DNA of 64,000 nt from Lachnospiraceae bacterium (GTDB lineage Bacteria; Bacillota; Clostridia; Lachnospirales; Lachnospiraceae). The DNA lies in the NCBI GenBank assembly GCA_021202635.1, contig JAJQCQ010000047.1:23820-87819 (forward strand). The letters run 5' to 3'. Under the pieces are notes generated by a model. It saw only the letters and a program-made list of their open reading frames with translations, made no database searches and was not told the origin of the DNA. This document shows, in pieces, positions 7,892 to 16,785 of this stretch. Each line of letters begins with the position of its first letter. Positions within the stretch are counted from its first letter, which is position 1. Position numbers and translations under genes: made by a program.

Positions 7892-8848
7892 ATGAAGTCA
7901 AAAGAAAAAGTAGCTGTAAAAAAATATAAAAGTAAGCTGACTTTCTGGCAGAAGGTATGGCAGTCCAGAATCTTACTTTTGATGTGTCTTCCCGCGGTGA
8001 TATTTTTCTTTATGTTCAGCTATATGCCGATGCCCGGCATCTGGGTGGCATTTGTAAAGTACAATTACCGCAGCGGTATCTTTGGAAGTAAATTCGTTGG
8101 CTTCCAGAATTTCAAGTTCCTGTTTACGTCGGGCAAACTGCTTTCCCTGACGACAAATACAATCCTGTATAACCTGGCGTTCATCATCCTGGGCAATGTA
8201 CTGGCTGTGTTTGTTGCGATTCTGCTGAATGAGGTGCGGAGCAAATATTTTGTGAAGGTTTCGCAGACCATCATGTTCCTGCCGTATTTCATTTCACAGG
8301 TTCTGGTCGGCATTCTGGTTTACTATCTGCTGAACTACGACAGCGGTTTTGTAAACAGTGTTCTCGGAGCTCTTGGCATGGAGCTGTGGCAGCCGTACTC
8401 GGACGCTTCCGTCTGGCCGGCGATTCTGATTATTGTATATCTGTGGCAGCAGACCGGATACAATTCCGTTGTATACTTTGCGGCGATTATGGGTATTGAT
8501 GAGTCAATGCTTGAGGCGGCGAAGGTAGACGGCGCGAATGGATTCCAGAGAATCCGCTACATCATTCTTCCTTCCCTGAAGGGCACGATTGTTATCCTGC
8601 TTCTGTTTGCGCTCGGCGGCATCGTAAAGGGCAACTTCGGCCTGTTCTACAACATCATTGGTACGAACTCGCTGCTGTACAGTACGACAGATATTATTGA
8701 GACCTATGTATACCGTGCTACTATGACGGACTTCAACTTCTCCACCGCTTCGGCCGTTGGTCTGTATCAGTCCGTGATCGGTTTTGTGATCGTTATGGTA
8801 GTCAACTTTGTTGTGAAGAAGATCGAACCGGATTACTCTCTGTTCTAA
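7892..8848 (+). CDS. Sugar ABC transporter permease (LplB type)
   Basis: The 318-residue membrane protein has about six transmembrane segments and the binding-protein-dependent permease loop, here EAAKVDGANGFQRIRYIILP, which contacts the ATPase. The N-terminal style (a basic start followed by a hydrophobic segment and FSYMPMPGIWVAF) is like LplB/YtcP-type permeases of polysaccharide or oligosaccharide importers. ATG 7892 follows GAGAGGAAGG; a GTG at 7871 is also in frame. It pairs with the next permease and the binding protein at 10038. No ATPase gene is nearby, so a shared MsiK-type ATPase is expected. Confidence 0.93.
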   Translation: MKSKEKVAVKKYKSKLTFWQKVWQSRILLLMCLPAVIFFFMFSYMPMPGIWVAFVKYNYRSGIFGSKFVGFQNFKFLFTSGKLLSLTTNTILYNLAFIILGNVLAVFVAILLNEVRSKYFVKVSQTIMFLPYFISQVLVGILVYYLLNYDSGFVNSVLGALGMELWQPYSDASVWPAILIIVYLWQQTGYNSVVYFAAIMGIDESMLEAAKVDGANGFQRIRYIILPSLKGTIVILLLFALGGIVKGNFGLFYNIIGTNSLLYSTTDIIETYVYRATMTDFNFSTASAVGLYQSVIGFVIVMVVNFVVKKIEPDYSLF

Positions 8849-8945
8849 GCTTCGCAGCCCAAATCAGTTTGATAATAAATGCTGGTGACAGGGGCGCCGC
8901 GCAGACGGTTATTCCCTTGTCACGGATTATGGAGGTCTCAATATT

Positions 8946-9869
8946 ATGGCAAAACAAGACAAAGATTTAATGGATTCCAGTGCAAAGATCAAGCTGGGTA
9001 AATCAGATATGATTATCCGCGGCTTTGCTTACACATTTGTTACGCTTTACGCACTGTGCTGTATCATTCCGTTTATCATCATCATCAGTACCTCGTTTAC
9101 GGCTGAGTCGGTGATCAACGCGAGCGGCGTGCAGTTCCTTCCGAAAGAGTTTACACTGAAAGCGTACCAGATGGTATTAAAGGGCGGGACGATCTTCCAG
9201 TCCTATGGTCTGACCATCCTGATGACGGCGACCGGTACATTCGTGGGCTTAAGCATCATTTCCATGACCGGCTACGCGCTGCAGAGACAGGATTTCTTCT
9301 TCCGGAACGTGATTTCGTTCTACGTATATTTTACGAGCCTGTTTTCCGCAGGTCTGGCACCGTATTACCTGCTGATGACGCAGACCTATAAGCTGAAGGA
9401 CAGTTACTTTGCGGTATGGCTGCCGCTGCTGATGTCGCCCTGGCTGATTATTCTGATGAAGAACTTCGTGAAAGCGATCCCGCACGAGATTACCGAGTCC
9501 GGTAAGATCGACGGCGCGGGAGACTTCCGGATTTTCCTTTCGCTGATTCTGCCGATGCTGAAGCCGGCGCTGGCGACCATCGGCCTGTTCCTGGCACTGG
9601 GCTACTGGAATGAGTGGTATCAGTCTTCTCTGTTCTTGAGCTCAAAGGTAGATGTCAAGCCGCTGCAGTACATGCTTTATGAAGTAGTAAATAAGACGGA
9701 TGCGTTGAAGAACTCTGTGGCCGGGCAGTACGTCACTCTGACCGATATCCCGACGGTCAGCGTCAAAATGGCGAACGCCGTACTGGCGACCGGACCGGTT
9801 GTCCTGGTGTACCCGTTCGTGCAGAAGTACTTTGTAAAAGGTATTACGGTCGGTGCGGTAAAGGGCTGA
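8946..9869 (+). CDS. Sugar ABC transporter permease (YtcP type)
   Basis: This is the second permease of the importer (307 residues). It has several membrane segments, the loop ITESGKIDGAGDFRIFLSLILP, and the C-terminal PFVQKYFVKGITVGAVKG that is typical of carbohydrate uptake CUT1 permeases. It lies 97 bases after the first permease; a GTGACA/TGTCAC-based hairpin (8885-8923) sits in that gap. RBS ATGGAGG precedes the start. Confidence 0.94.
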   Translation: MAKQDKDLMDSSAKIKLGKSDMIIRGFAYTFVTLYALCCIIPFIIIISTSFTAESVINASGVQFLPKEFTLKAYQMVLKGGTIFQSYGLTILMTATGTFVGLSIISMTGYALQRQDFFFRNVISFYVYFTSLFSAGLAPYYLLMTQTYKLKDSYFAVWLPLLMSPWLIILMKNFVKAIPHEITESGKIDGAGDFRIFLSLILPMLKPALATIGLFLALGYWNEWYQSSLFLSSKVDVKPLQYMLYEVVNKTDALKNSVAGQYVTLTDIPTVSVKMANAVLATGPVVLVYPFVQKYFVKGITVGAVKG

Positions 9870-9882
9870 TTTAAGATTATAC

Positions 9883-9905
9883 GGCTCCTGACGGAGGAAG
9901 GAGCC
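9883..9905 (+). terminator. Weak hairpin between permease and binding-protein genes
   Basis: GGCTCC pairs with GGAGCC around a short loop. There is no T-run after it, so it is more likely a partial attenuator or an mRNA-stabilising hairpin for the abundant binding-protein message than a true terminator. Confidence 0.4.
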
Positions 9906-10037
9906 TGTATATAAAGGAAAGATGACGCTGCGTCATTTTTCTCTGCGCCAGCCAAACAATGTGCAGAATGCATGTTCTGGAGGCGGCTGCGTGCAAACTA
10001 AAAATATAAAATATGTATTATGAAGGAGGAAATTATC

Positions 10038-11654
10038 ATGAGAACATTATCCAGAAGAGACTTTCTGAAGGGTTCTGCAGCTGGCCTGGTTGGCGCTGCG
10101 CTCTCTTGCGCGGTTGGCGGAACATTCGCTCTGGCGGAAGAGACGGATTACTGGGCAAACTGGGGTGACATCGACACATCTGAGCATGTAGTGATCAATT
10201 ACATGACCACTGGCGACAAGCCTACCGGAGAGGCTCTTGACAACCTGAACGCGATGCTGGAGCAGCTGAACGCGATTCTGACCGAAAAAGTAAACGCAGA
10301 GATCGAGATCTATTACATTGAGTGGACTGATTATCTTTCTAACTACAACCTGACACTGGCGAGCATGGACGGCTCTGTAGACCTGGTAGGTACCGCTTCT
10401 GACTGGCTGGATGCATGGCCAAACGCTAAGAACGGCGCATTCCTGGAGCTCTCTGAGGATATGCTTTCTACCTATGCTCCGGCTACCTATGCGTCTGTAC
10501 CGGCGGAGAACTGGGATATGTGCAAGTACAATGGTGAGATCTATCTGATGCCGGAAGACAATTATGCACAGTGGACGAACCACGGCTTCGCTTATCGTCT
10601 TGACTGGGCGAGAGAAGCCGGCCTTGAGGATGGCGTACACAGCTGGGAAGATATGACCACTTATTTCCAGTATGTAACTGAAGCATATCCGGACATCCAG
10701 GCATGGGATTCGGATGGAACAAACTACGCGACGATGGTAGGCGGCTGGATTTCTTCCAAGACCAACTATGTATCGATCGATGGTATCAACTCCGGCGCTA
10801 TGTGGGGCGGCACAAAGGATGACCTTTACACCGTATATTCTCCGTATGCGACAGAGACGGACCTGCTGGTTGAGTTCGCTGAGATGATGAAGAGCTGGGA
10901 TGACATGGGCGTATGGGTAACCGACGTTCTCAACAACACTGACGCTTCCAACCGTGACGAGTTCCGTGTAGGTCTGAGCGCAGCTGAGCAGCATCATACC
11001 CAGACCTGGACCGACCTTTGCAGCGATACCGCAGCAAACACGATCTATGAGGATGATGAGGATGCAGAGGTAGGCTTCTTCTACTTTGGTGAAGAGTCTC
11101 AGAATATCGTAGCACTTTCTATTACCCACGGTGCAATGGCAGTTTCCGCAGCCAGTGCAAATCCGGAGAGAGCGCTGATGGTTTATGACCTGATCCGCAA
11201 CGACGAAGAGTGCTATCGCCTGTTCAACTATGGTATCGAGGGCGTTTCCTATGAGATTACGGACGACGGCTACAAGACCACTCCGGAAGGCTATGATTCT
11301 GAGACACAGAACATCAACGGCATGACCAACTACTGGTGGGGCCGCAACGATGATCTGGAGATCAAGAGTGCAGAGCTGAACTGGGATGCGATCGACGAGC
11401 TGTATGCGATCTATGATGAGATCAAGATCGAGTATCCGTATGGCCAGTTCGTTGCAAATGTAGACGAGATCTCCTACATGATCGATAACATCTCCGAGAT
11501 CCATACGAACTACATGAAGCAGATCGCTTATGGTAAATTCACCGGCACAGCAGAGGAAATCGTAGCAGAGTATCAGGCTGCCCTGGCTTCCGCTGGTATC
11601 GACGATGTAACCGCAGAGCTGCAGGCACAGTTCGACGAGCTGTATGGCGCATAA
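10038..11654 (+). CDS. ABC transporter extracellular substrate-binding protein, Tat signal
   Basis: This 538-residue solute-binding protein of the large LplA-like type delivers oligosaccharide to the two permeases upstream. The N-terminus RTLSRRDFLKGSAAG is a twin-arginine export signal followed by a hydrophobic stretch ending in FALAEE. No canonical lipobox is present: the only cysteine lies in AALSCAVG, which fits poorly. ATG 10038 follows AAGGAGG; an ATG at 10020 overlaps that site. The gene is followed by a strong terminator, so the operon ends here. Confidence 0.9.
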   Translation: MRTLSRRDFLKGSAAGLVGAALSCAVGGTFALAEETDYWANWGDIDTSEHVVINYMTTGDKPTGEALDNLNAMLEQLNAILTEKVNAEIEIYYIEWTDYLSNYNLTLASMDGSVDLVGTASDWLDAWPNAKNGAFLELSEDMLSTYAPATYASVPAENWDMCKYNGEIYLMPEDNYAQWTNHGFAYRLDWAREAGLEDGVHSWEDMTTYFQYVTEAYPDIQAWDSDGTNYATMVGGWISSKTNYVSIDGINSGAMWGGTKDDLYTVYSPYATETDLLVEFAEMMKSWDDMGVWVTDVLNNTDASNRDEFRVGLSAAEQHHTQTWTDLCSDTAANTIYEDDEDAEVGFFYFGEESQNIVALSITHGAMAVSAASANPERALMVYDLIRNDEECYRLFNYGIEGVSYEITDDGYKTTPEGYDSETQNINGMTNYWWGRNDDLEIKSAELNWDAIDELYAIYDEIKIEYPYGQFVANVDEISYMIDNISEIHTNYMKQIAYGKFTGTAEEIVAEYQAALASAGIDDVTAELQAQFDELYGA

Positions 11655-11685
11655 AATCAGATAAAGGCTTTGTGAACACAGATGA

Positions 11686-11711
11686 GGGGAGACGAAAGTC
11701 TCCCCTTTTTT
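11686..11711 (+). terminator. Rho-independent terminator of the first glycan locus
   Basis: GGGGAGAC-gaaa-GTCTCCCC followed by TTTTTT, 31 bases after the binding-protein stop codon. Confidence 0.9.
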
Positions 11712-11762
11712 GTCCAAGGGGGAGTTCGCTGAATATCCCTATTGAACAAAAGCCCTCCTGGA

Positions 11763-11818
11763 GGGCGCTGAACGACCAGTGGACGTTTGTTTAGCCCTGA
11801 CCGAAGCGGGAGCGTAGA
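11763..11818 (+). repeat. Degenerate fourth copy of the two-tier hairpin unit
   Basis: It carries the AGT-looped inner stem (GAACGACC/GGACGTTT), the TTTAGC strand and the tail GACCGAAGCGGGAGCGTAGA, matching the units at 1889-2153. It stands apart from that element, showing the unit is an independent module. It starts the 590-base gene-free stretch between the ABC operon and accDA, which I find to contain only repeats and a promoter. Confidence 0.65.
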
Positions 11819-11874
11819 GTGATGCCGTGCCAGAGGAAATTGTCTGCCTGCGCAGACGCGCGGCAGCGCGAGAA

Positions 11875-11939
11875 TCGTTACTGGTCACAACCCGACCACG
11901 CACCTGCTGCGTGGTCAGGGTTGAAAACGTAGTGGCATC
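11875..11939. repeat. Hairpin repeat family B, copy 1
   Basis: It starts TCGTTACTGGTCA and folds as AACCC-GACCACGCA-cctgc-TGCGTGGTC-A-GGGTT, ending GAAAACGTAGTGGCAT. Copy 2 at 19818-19920 shares both ends but carries two extra hairpins. Confidence 0.75.
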
Positions 11940-11989
11940 AAGTATCCGGCCCATCGCGAAGCGATTTTAATTGGCCGGATGCCGTTATA

Positions 11990-12039
11990 GGTCACACCTG
12001 TAGAGGTAAAAATAAGGTAGATTTGGTCAGGGTGTGACC
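11990..12039. repeat. Hairpin repeat family C, copy 1
   Basis: GGTCACACC and GGTGTGACC pair across a 32-base loop that ends in ATTTGGTCAG. A second 50-base copy is at 28801-28850. Confidence 0.7.
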
Positions 12040-12083
12040 TGTAACCGAGAATCCTGCCAGGCGGGATTCTATTTTAATTTCCC

Positions 12084-12113
12084 TTGACGAACAGGGGGAA
12101 CAGGAAATATAAT
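12084..12113 (+). promoter_or_regulatory. Promoter upstream of accDA
   Basis: TTGACG (12084-12089), 18-base spacer, TATAAT (12108-12113), about 130 bases upstream of the start codon. I found no clear FapR-type operator beside it. Confidence 0.6.
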
Positions 12114-12245
12114 GATTTTCGGTGGAAAAATGGTAACGGAATGGGAGATCATGTGAGTATAATGAAATTTTAACGGTACATCCCTGCCATGAGTTTGGCT
12201 GTGGGAGAGAAATCCTGATATTATAAAGAAGAAGGAGTCATTATC

Positions 12246-14034
12246 ATGCCTATCAATGCATTTCGAAAAATATTCGAAAAAAACACGCAGAATCCGGAAA
12301 CCCCGGAGGTGGAAAAGCGCCCCTGTAAAAAATGCGGCGCTTCTCTTTCCGCGCAGGAGCTGAAGAAAAATTACTACATCTGTCCGCAGTGCGGCTATTA
12401 TTTCCGCGTACCGGCACGCCGCAGGCTTGATATGATCGTTGATGCGGGGACGTATGAAGAATGGGACAGCGAGATGGACAAGGTCAACCCATTGGACTAT
12501 CCGGAATATGAGGAAAAGCTGAATGAAGCGCAGGCGAAGACCGCGCTGAACGAGGCGATTGTCACAGGTGTCGGAAGGATCGATGGACATGCAGCAGTCG
12601 TGATGGTCTGCGACTGCCGGTTCCTGATGGGCAGTATGGGATATAATGTAGGCGAAAAGGTAGCCAGAGCATTCGAGCGGGCGACCGAACGCAGACTGCC
12701 GGTGATTATTTACGCAGCATCAGGCGGTGCGCGGATGCAGGAGGGGATCATTTCTCTGATGCAGATGGCAAAGACTTCCGCAGCAGTGAAAAACCATTCG
12801 GATGCCGGACTTTTGTACATCAGTGTGCTGACCGATCCGACGACCGGCGGCGTGACGGCCAGCTTTGCGATGCTGGGCGATATCATCCTTTCGGAGCCAA
12901 AGGCTCTGATTGGCTTTGCGGGACCGCGTGTGATCGAGCAGACGATCAGGCAGAAGCTGCCGGAGGGCTTCCAGAGGGCGGAGTTCCAGCAGAAGCATGG
13001 CTTCGTAGACAGCGTTGTGGAGAGAAAGGATCAGAAGGCCATCCTGAGCCATCTGCTTGCTCTGCATGACAGCGACCAGAGCTGGCAGACCTGGTCAGAG
13101 GAGAATAATTTGCATACTTCTTCCAGTGAATCTCTGCCAAAAACTGTGATGCGCCAGATCGAGAGCTGGAAAGATAATACGCCGAAGAGTCGGCAGGCGC
13201 CGTTTTCCGGTATCATGCGTCAGAAGACGCTGAACAAGATCGCAAAGCGGCATACCGATCCGGTAGAGGCGGTTCATCAGGCGAGAAAGACCGGGCGTTT
13301 GGTGGCGAGCGATTATATTGGGATTCTGTTTAAAGACTTTATTGAACTTCACGGAGACCGCTATTTTGGGGGACGATGCAGCGATCATCGGCGGCATTGC
13401 GACTTACTGCGGCGTACCGGTCACGGTCATCGGGCAGGATCGTGGCAAGACTGCCGAGGAGACCGTTGCCCGGAACTTTGGCATGGCTTCTCCGGATGGC
13501 TATCGCAAATCTCTGCGCCTGATGAAGCAGGCAGAGAAGTTTAACCGTCCGATTATCTGCTTTGTCGATACGCCTGGTGCCTACCCCGGCATGGAAGCCG
13601 AGGAGCGGGGGCAGGGCGAGGCCATCGCGCGGAACCTGTACGAGATGTCGACCTTAAAGGTGCCGGTGCTTTCCATCATTATCGGTCAGGGCGGCAGCGG
13701 CGGCGCGTTAGCGCTCGCGGTGGGCAATGAAGTCTGGATGCTGGAAAACGCGACCTATTCCATCCTTTCGCCGGAAGGCTTTGCTTCCATCATCTGGAAA
13801 GACGCGAGCCGCGCGGACGAGGCGGTCAAGCTCATGAAAGTGACTGCGCAGGAGCTCTACGAGCTGGGCGTGATCGAGCGCATTATCTGCGAGGACGAGC
13901 CTGCCGAGGAAGAGAGCCTGGAGGAGATTGCCAGGATCATCGACAAGCACATGCGGGAATTCTTTCACTCCTGCGCAGACAAGACGCCGGAGGAGATCAT
14001 GCAGCAGAGGCAGAAACGGTTCCGGGAGATTTGA
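12246..14034 (+). CDS. accDA: Fused acetyl-CoA carboxylase carboxyltransferase AccD-AccA, frameshifted
   Basis: The carboxyltransferase makes malonyl-CoA from acetyl-CoA and carboxybiotin for fatty acid synthesis. The N-terminal half is the beta subunit: zinc ribbon Cys27, Cys30, Cys46, Cys49, then SGGARMQEG and [10 protein letters not shown]. It runs without a stop into the alpha subunit ([20 protein letters not shown]). There, five Gs at 13368-13372 replace the four needed, shifting the frame; the first frame stops at 13544. The alpha part continues in another frame from about 13372 ([37 protein letters not shown]) to 14034. Since the function is normally essential, a sequencing indel is the first suspicion, then a true mutation. 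accB and accC are not nearby. Confidence 0.85.
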
Positions 14035-14100
14035 CAAATGGAATTCCACTAAAATTACACTATTTTTTTCACTATTTTCATTAACACGAAGTGAATGCAT

Positions 14101-14128
14101 GAAAAAGCAGCCGGAGGGCTGCTTTTTC
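14101..14128 (+). terminator. Terminator after accDA
   Basis: GAAAAAGCAGCC-ggag-GGCTGCTTTTTC, about 65 bases after the stop codon. The A-rich left arm makes it potentially active on both strands. Confidence 0.85.
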
Positions 14129-14152
14129 TATGCGCATCGGGTATTGATAAGC

Positions 14153-14314
14153 TAAGGATCTGTCGCGAAATTATATGCCCATCTTGCACCGGCTAACGCG
14201 CGAATCGCAAGCGATAAAATCCTCAGCACAGCCCGCTGCGCCTACGTTTTTATCGCTTGTGCTTCACACATTATCCGGCACAATCTGAACATATTATTTT
14301 GCGACAGCTCCTAA
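14153..14314. mobile_element. MITE-like element with ~40-base inverted ends
   Basis: The left end CTGTCGCGAAATTATATG (14160) matches the reverse complement of the right end, CTGTCGCAAAATAATATG (from 14307). The match runs inward to CACCGG/CCGGCA and outward through TNAGGA. A nested stem AAGCGATAAAA/TTTTATCGCTT lies inside. It has no coding capacity, and I see no clear target duplication. Its right edge touches the stop codon of the Rpn-type gene, so it may have supplied that gene's present end. Confidence 0.7.
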
Positions 14315-15316
14315 TTTGAGGTTATGTCTTCATTGAGCTTGCGCTGTAGCTCAGCGACTGTTTGTTCAAGAGTCTGGACTTTGTCTGTTAGCGAAGCATT
14401 TTCGTTTGTTAGCGAAGCATTTTCGTTTGTTAGTGAAGCATTTTCATTTATTAGCGAAGCGTTCTCGCTGGTTAGTGATGTGTTCTCACTGGTTAACGAA
14501 GCAACTTCTGTTTCCAGTTCGTCAATTCGAAAACGATATTTGTCGTTGGGAAGCTCTAAGGCTCCCGGAAGTAAAGGCTTCATATCTTCACTGCCTCCCT
14601 TCTTCTGATATTGCAGGAGTATTTGTTGGTATAGCTCATTTGTTAACTCCAGGAGCTGGTTGTAATCCTCTAACATAATATTTCCAACCTGGAGATTTGC
14701 TTTGATGCTACCCAGTATATCAGATTCGATAAAGTTTTTCAATTCCTGTATATCATTTTCTGAAAGAAGGCATACTTTTCCGTTTGGCAGCAGACGATCC
14801 CTCACGCGCACCATCTGAAACGGGATAAAGACGATCATTTTTTTTCCGGTTCAGCTCTTCGAGATTATGCCTGAGGTACACGTAATTCTTTACCGTATAC
14901 GTAAACTCCTGCTGATCTGGCAGAACGATACGGATGGAGCTCGTCTCCGGAACATTTGGTTCATTGCAGAAGTAAATGACCACTGGTTCTGGAAACTGGA
15001 GCGTGTAATTATCCTCGCGTGTTTCCAGAGCATGGTAAAAGCCATATTCAAATACCCGCATTACAATAGTTTTGTCATGATACATCTGTGCTTCGAGATG
15101 GTAATGCCATGTTTTGTTGATAATGATAAAGATATCGGCATATGTGTGACTGAGATCTGTTTTTGTAGATTCGCGATTCGAATATTCAACCAGGCTGTCC
15201 GGCGGGTGATTGGTGCCGAACAGGCCGTTGATCAGATTCGTAATCGCCATGTCGGAAAATGTAAAAATACGTTTGAAAATTCGGTCAAAAATCTGGTTGA
15301 TTTCATCCATAGGCAT
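14311..15316 (-). pseudogene. Rpn-family PD-(D/E)XK nuclease / putative transposase, frameshifted
   Basis: The first frame (start ATG 15316, RBS AAAGGAG) has the PD-(D/E)XK core of Rpn proteins: YADIFIIIN and YHLEAQMYHD carry the acidic and ExQ metal-binding residues. At about 14838-14845 a run of eight A's (minus strand) shifts the frame by one; the protein resumes as MIVFIPFQMVRVRDRL and ends at 14311. Seven A's would restore it. The C-terminal half contains a DNA-level 21-base tandem repeat encoding heptads (ENASLTN). Rpn proteins promote recombination and are often mobile or decayed. The frameshift could be real decay, transcriptional slippage on the A-run, or a sequencing error. Confidence 0.75.
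14385..14507 (-). repeat. 21-base tandem repeat encoding coiled-coil heptads
   Basis: About six 21-base units each encode SLTNENA-like heptads, with conserved Leu and Asn positions typical of a coiled coil. The units differ at a few bases, so the array is not brand new. It has no spacers and is not a CRISPR. Confidence 0.85.
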
Positions 15317-15453
15317 ATTGACTCCTTTTCTTAAAATTGAACTGCGCAATAGGAAAGAATGGGATGATCATAACATATGAATGATAGAAAGTCAAATAGT
15401 AATTTAATAATATAAAAAATGATTTATTAAAATAAAAAGAAGCATACAATAAG

Positions 15454-15672
15454 ATGCTTGATAAAAAACAATCTATTACACCAAAGATAAACTATGGAAG
15501 TCATGTTATTTATGTCAACGCCGAAGTCGATGATGGTTCTGAAATGGCGGAGATGATGAAATACTTTAAAACAGCAGACCCGGACGATATGAGCCAGGGT
15601 GCATTGTCAAAGCGGATACAGTTTTTAAAACGGGAGGACATAAAATCATGCGTGAAGCAGCTGAACAACTGA
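15454..15672 (+). pseudogene. C-terminal fragment of a second Rpn-type nuclease gene
   Basis: The 72-residue product starting at INYGSHVIYVNAEVDDG and continuing FKTADPDDMSQGALSKR resembles the region that follows the catalytic core in Rpn-family proteins. The catalytic half is missing, so this is a remnant. The natural continuation (REAAEQLINWGMEQG) is in another frame from an ATG at 15648. It forms most of the left copy of a direct repeat that recurs after the toxin gene. Confidence 0.6.
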
Positions 15673-15732
15673 TAAACTGGGGAATGGAACAAGGAATAGA
15701 ACGTGGCGTAGCACAGGGAGATGTAAGCAGTG
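15555..15732 (+). repeat. Direct repeat, left copy flanking the toxin-antitoxin pair
   Basis: It runs from GATGAAATACTTTAAAAC to CACAGGGAGATG and is about 90 percent identical by eye to 16359-16548. The two copies bracket the DinJ/YafQ genes. Confidence 0.85.
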
Positions 15733-15794
15733 CATTGACTTTTTCGTGCAAATGACATATATTGTAAATGAAATGTAGGAAAGGAGATGTTTTT

Positions 15795-16073
15795 ATGGCT
15801 GCAAATACAACTAACATTAGCATTCGCATGGATGCGGATCTTAAGGCACAGGCGGAAACATTGTTTAATGAGCTTGGGATGAACCTGACAACAGCGTTCA
15901 ATATTTTCGTACGCCAATCGCTTCGGGAAGGCGGGATTCCATTTAAAATCTCTTTGAACCAGCCGAATCAGGAAACGATCGCGGCAATGCTGGAAGCAGA
16001 AAGGATTTCAAGGGATCCTTCTGTAAAAGGATATACAGATTTGGATGAATTGTTTGAGGATTTGAAAAAATGA
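15795..16073 (+). CDS. dinJ: RelB/DinJ-family antitoxin
   Basis: This 92-residue antitoxin has an N-terminal ribbon-helix-helix (NISIRMDADLKAQAETLFNELGMNLTTAFNIFVRQSLREGGIPF), a close family match, and a C-terminal tail (YTDLDELFEDLKK) that should bind and neutralise the toxin. ATG 15795 follows AAGGAGATG. The last codons overlap the toxin start by four bases (ATGA), as expected for a coupled operon. The complex normally represses its own promoter. Confidence 0.93.
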   Translation: MAANTTNISIRMDADLKAQAETLFNELGMNLTTAFNIFVRQSLREGGIPFKISLNQPNQETIAAMLEAERISRDPSVKGYTDLDELFEDLKK

Positions 16074-16363
16074 GAAAGACAAAGCTGATAGTGAAACCGA
16101 CATCGCAGTTTAAAAAGGATTATAAACTGTCAATTCGTCATGGCCTGAATATAGAACTTCTGGATGAGGTTGTGGCAATGCTTTCCCTGGGTCAAATACT
16201 TCCGGAAAAATATAAAGACCATTCATTGAGTGGAAACTGGGTCGGGCATAGAGAATGTCATATACTCCCAGATTGGCTTCTCATTTATCGCATAGAAGAA
16301 GATGTACTGGTGCTTACTTTATCCCGTACTGGAACACATAGTGATTTGTTTGGAAGAAGATGA
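16070..16363 (+). CDS. yafQ: YafQ-family mRNA interferase toxin
   Basis: This 97-residue RelE-fold endoribonuclease cuts mRNA on the ribosome. The catalytic set known from E. coli YafQ is present at His51 (KDHSLSGNW), His64 (RECHI), Asp68 (PDWLLIYR) and His90 (RTGTHSDLF). All look intact, so the toxin is probably active. The stop codon falls exactly at the start of the right direct-repeat copy, which marks the insertion boundary. Confidence 0.95.
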   Translation: MRKTKLIVKPTSQFKKDYKLSIRHGLNIELLDEVVAMLSLGQILPEKYKDHSLSGNWVGHRECHILPDWLLIYRIEEDVLVLTLSRTGTHSDLFGRR

Positions 16364-16548
16364 AATACTTTAAAACTGCAGCCCCGGACGATATGAGTCA
16401 GGGTGCATTTTCAGAGCGAATACGGTTTTTAAAACGGGAGGACATAAAATAATGTGTGAAGCAGCAGAACAATTGATAAACTGGGGCATAGAACAAGGAA
16501 TAGAACAGGGAATAGAGCGTGGCGTGGCACAGGGAGATGCAGGCAGAG
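16359..16548 (+). repeat. Direct repeat, right copy flanking the toxin-antitoxin pair
   Basis: It matches 15555-15732 and has an extra GAACAGGGAATA-type repeat that lengthens the GIEQGIEQG stretch. It begins within the last codons of yafQ. Confidence 0.85.
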
Positions 16549-16664
16549 CCAGGAAGGCAGCAAAAAATATGCGTAAAAAGGGTTCGGAGCTTTCGTATAT
16601 TGCTGAGGTGCTTGACAGCAGTATTGAGCAGGTGGAAGAATGGCTGGCAGAGGATGAATCATAA
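16452..16664 (+). pseudogene. C-terminal Rpn-type tail fragment
   Basis: The 70-residue frame MCEAAEQLINWGIEQGIEQG... ends in an EVLDSSIEQVEEWL helix-rich segment, like the normal C-terminus of Rpn/transposase-like nucleases. The preceding segment (KYFKTAAPDDMSQGAF, 16364-16450) is in another frame and stops at 16451. A GGGAGG lies at a suitable distance from ATG 16452, so the tail could still be translated alone. It is most simply a remnant. Confidence 0.5.
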
Positions 16665-16720
16665 TCTGCTGAGATGAGCGGAGAATTTCGGTTGTTGCTT
16701 AAAAGTATTACAGTGGAAAT

Positions 16721-16752
16721 AAAAGAGCAGGAGCGGCATGCCGCTCCTGCTC
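16721..16752 (-). terminator. Terminator of the secreted GH43 gene
   Basis: A perfect 28-base palindrome (16725-16752, centred on GGCATGCC) is followed on the minus strand by CTCTTTTATTT. It lies 34 bases past the GH43 stop codon. Confidence 0.85.
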
Positions 16753-16785
16753 AATTCATTCAGTTACAGTTTTCCCCGAGAATAT

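Noticed and set aside
10047..11717. Antisense open frame of 556 codons opposite the binding protein
   Set aside because: Mirror of a well-supported gene; no ribosome site or recognisable domain.
13362..13378. Programmed frameshift in accDA
   Set aside because: The shift needed is +1 at a G-run without a stop codon, rare codon or downstream structure that I can see; an indel is simpler.
14385..14507. CRISPR-like array
   Set aside because: The repeats are contiguous 21-base units with no spacers and encode protein heptads; no cas genes are present.
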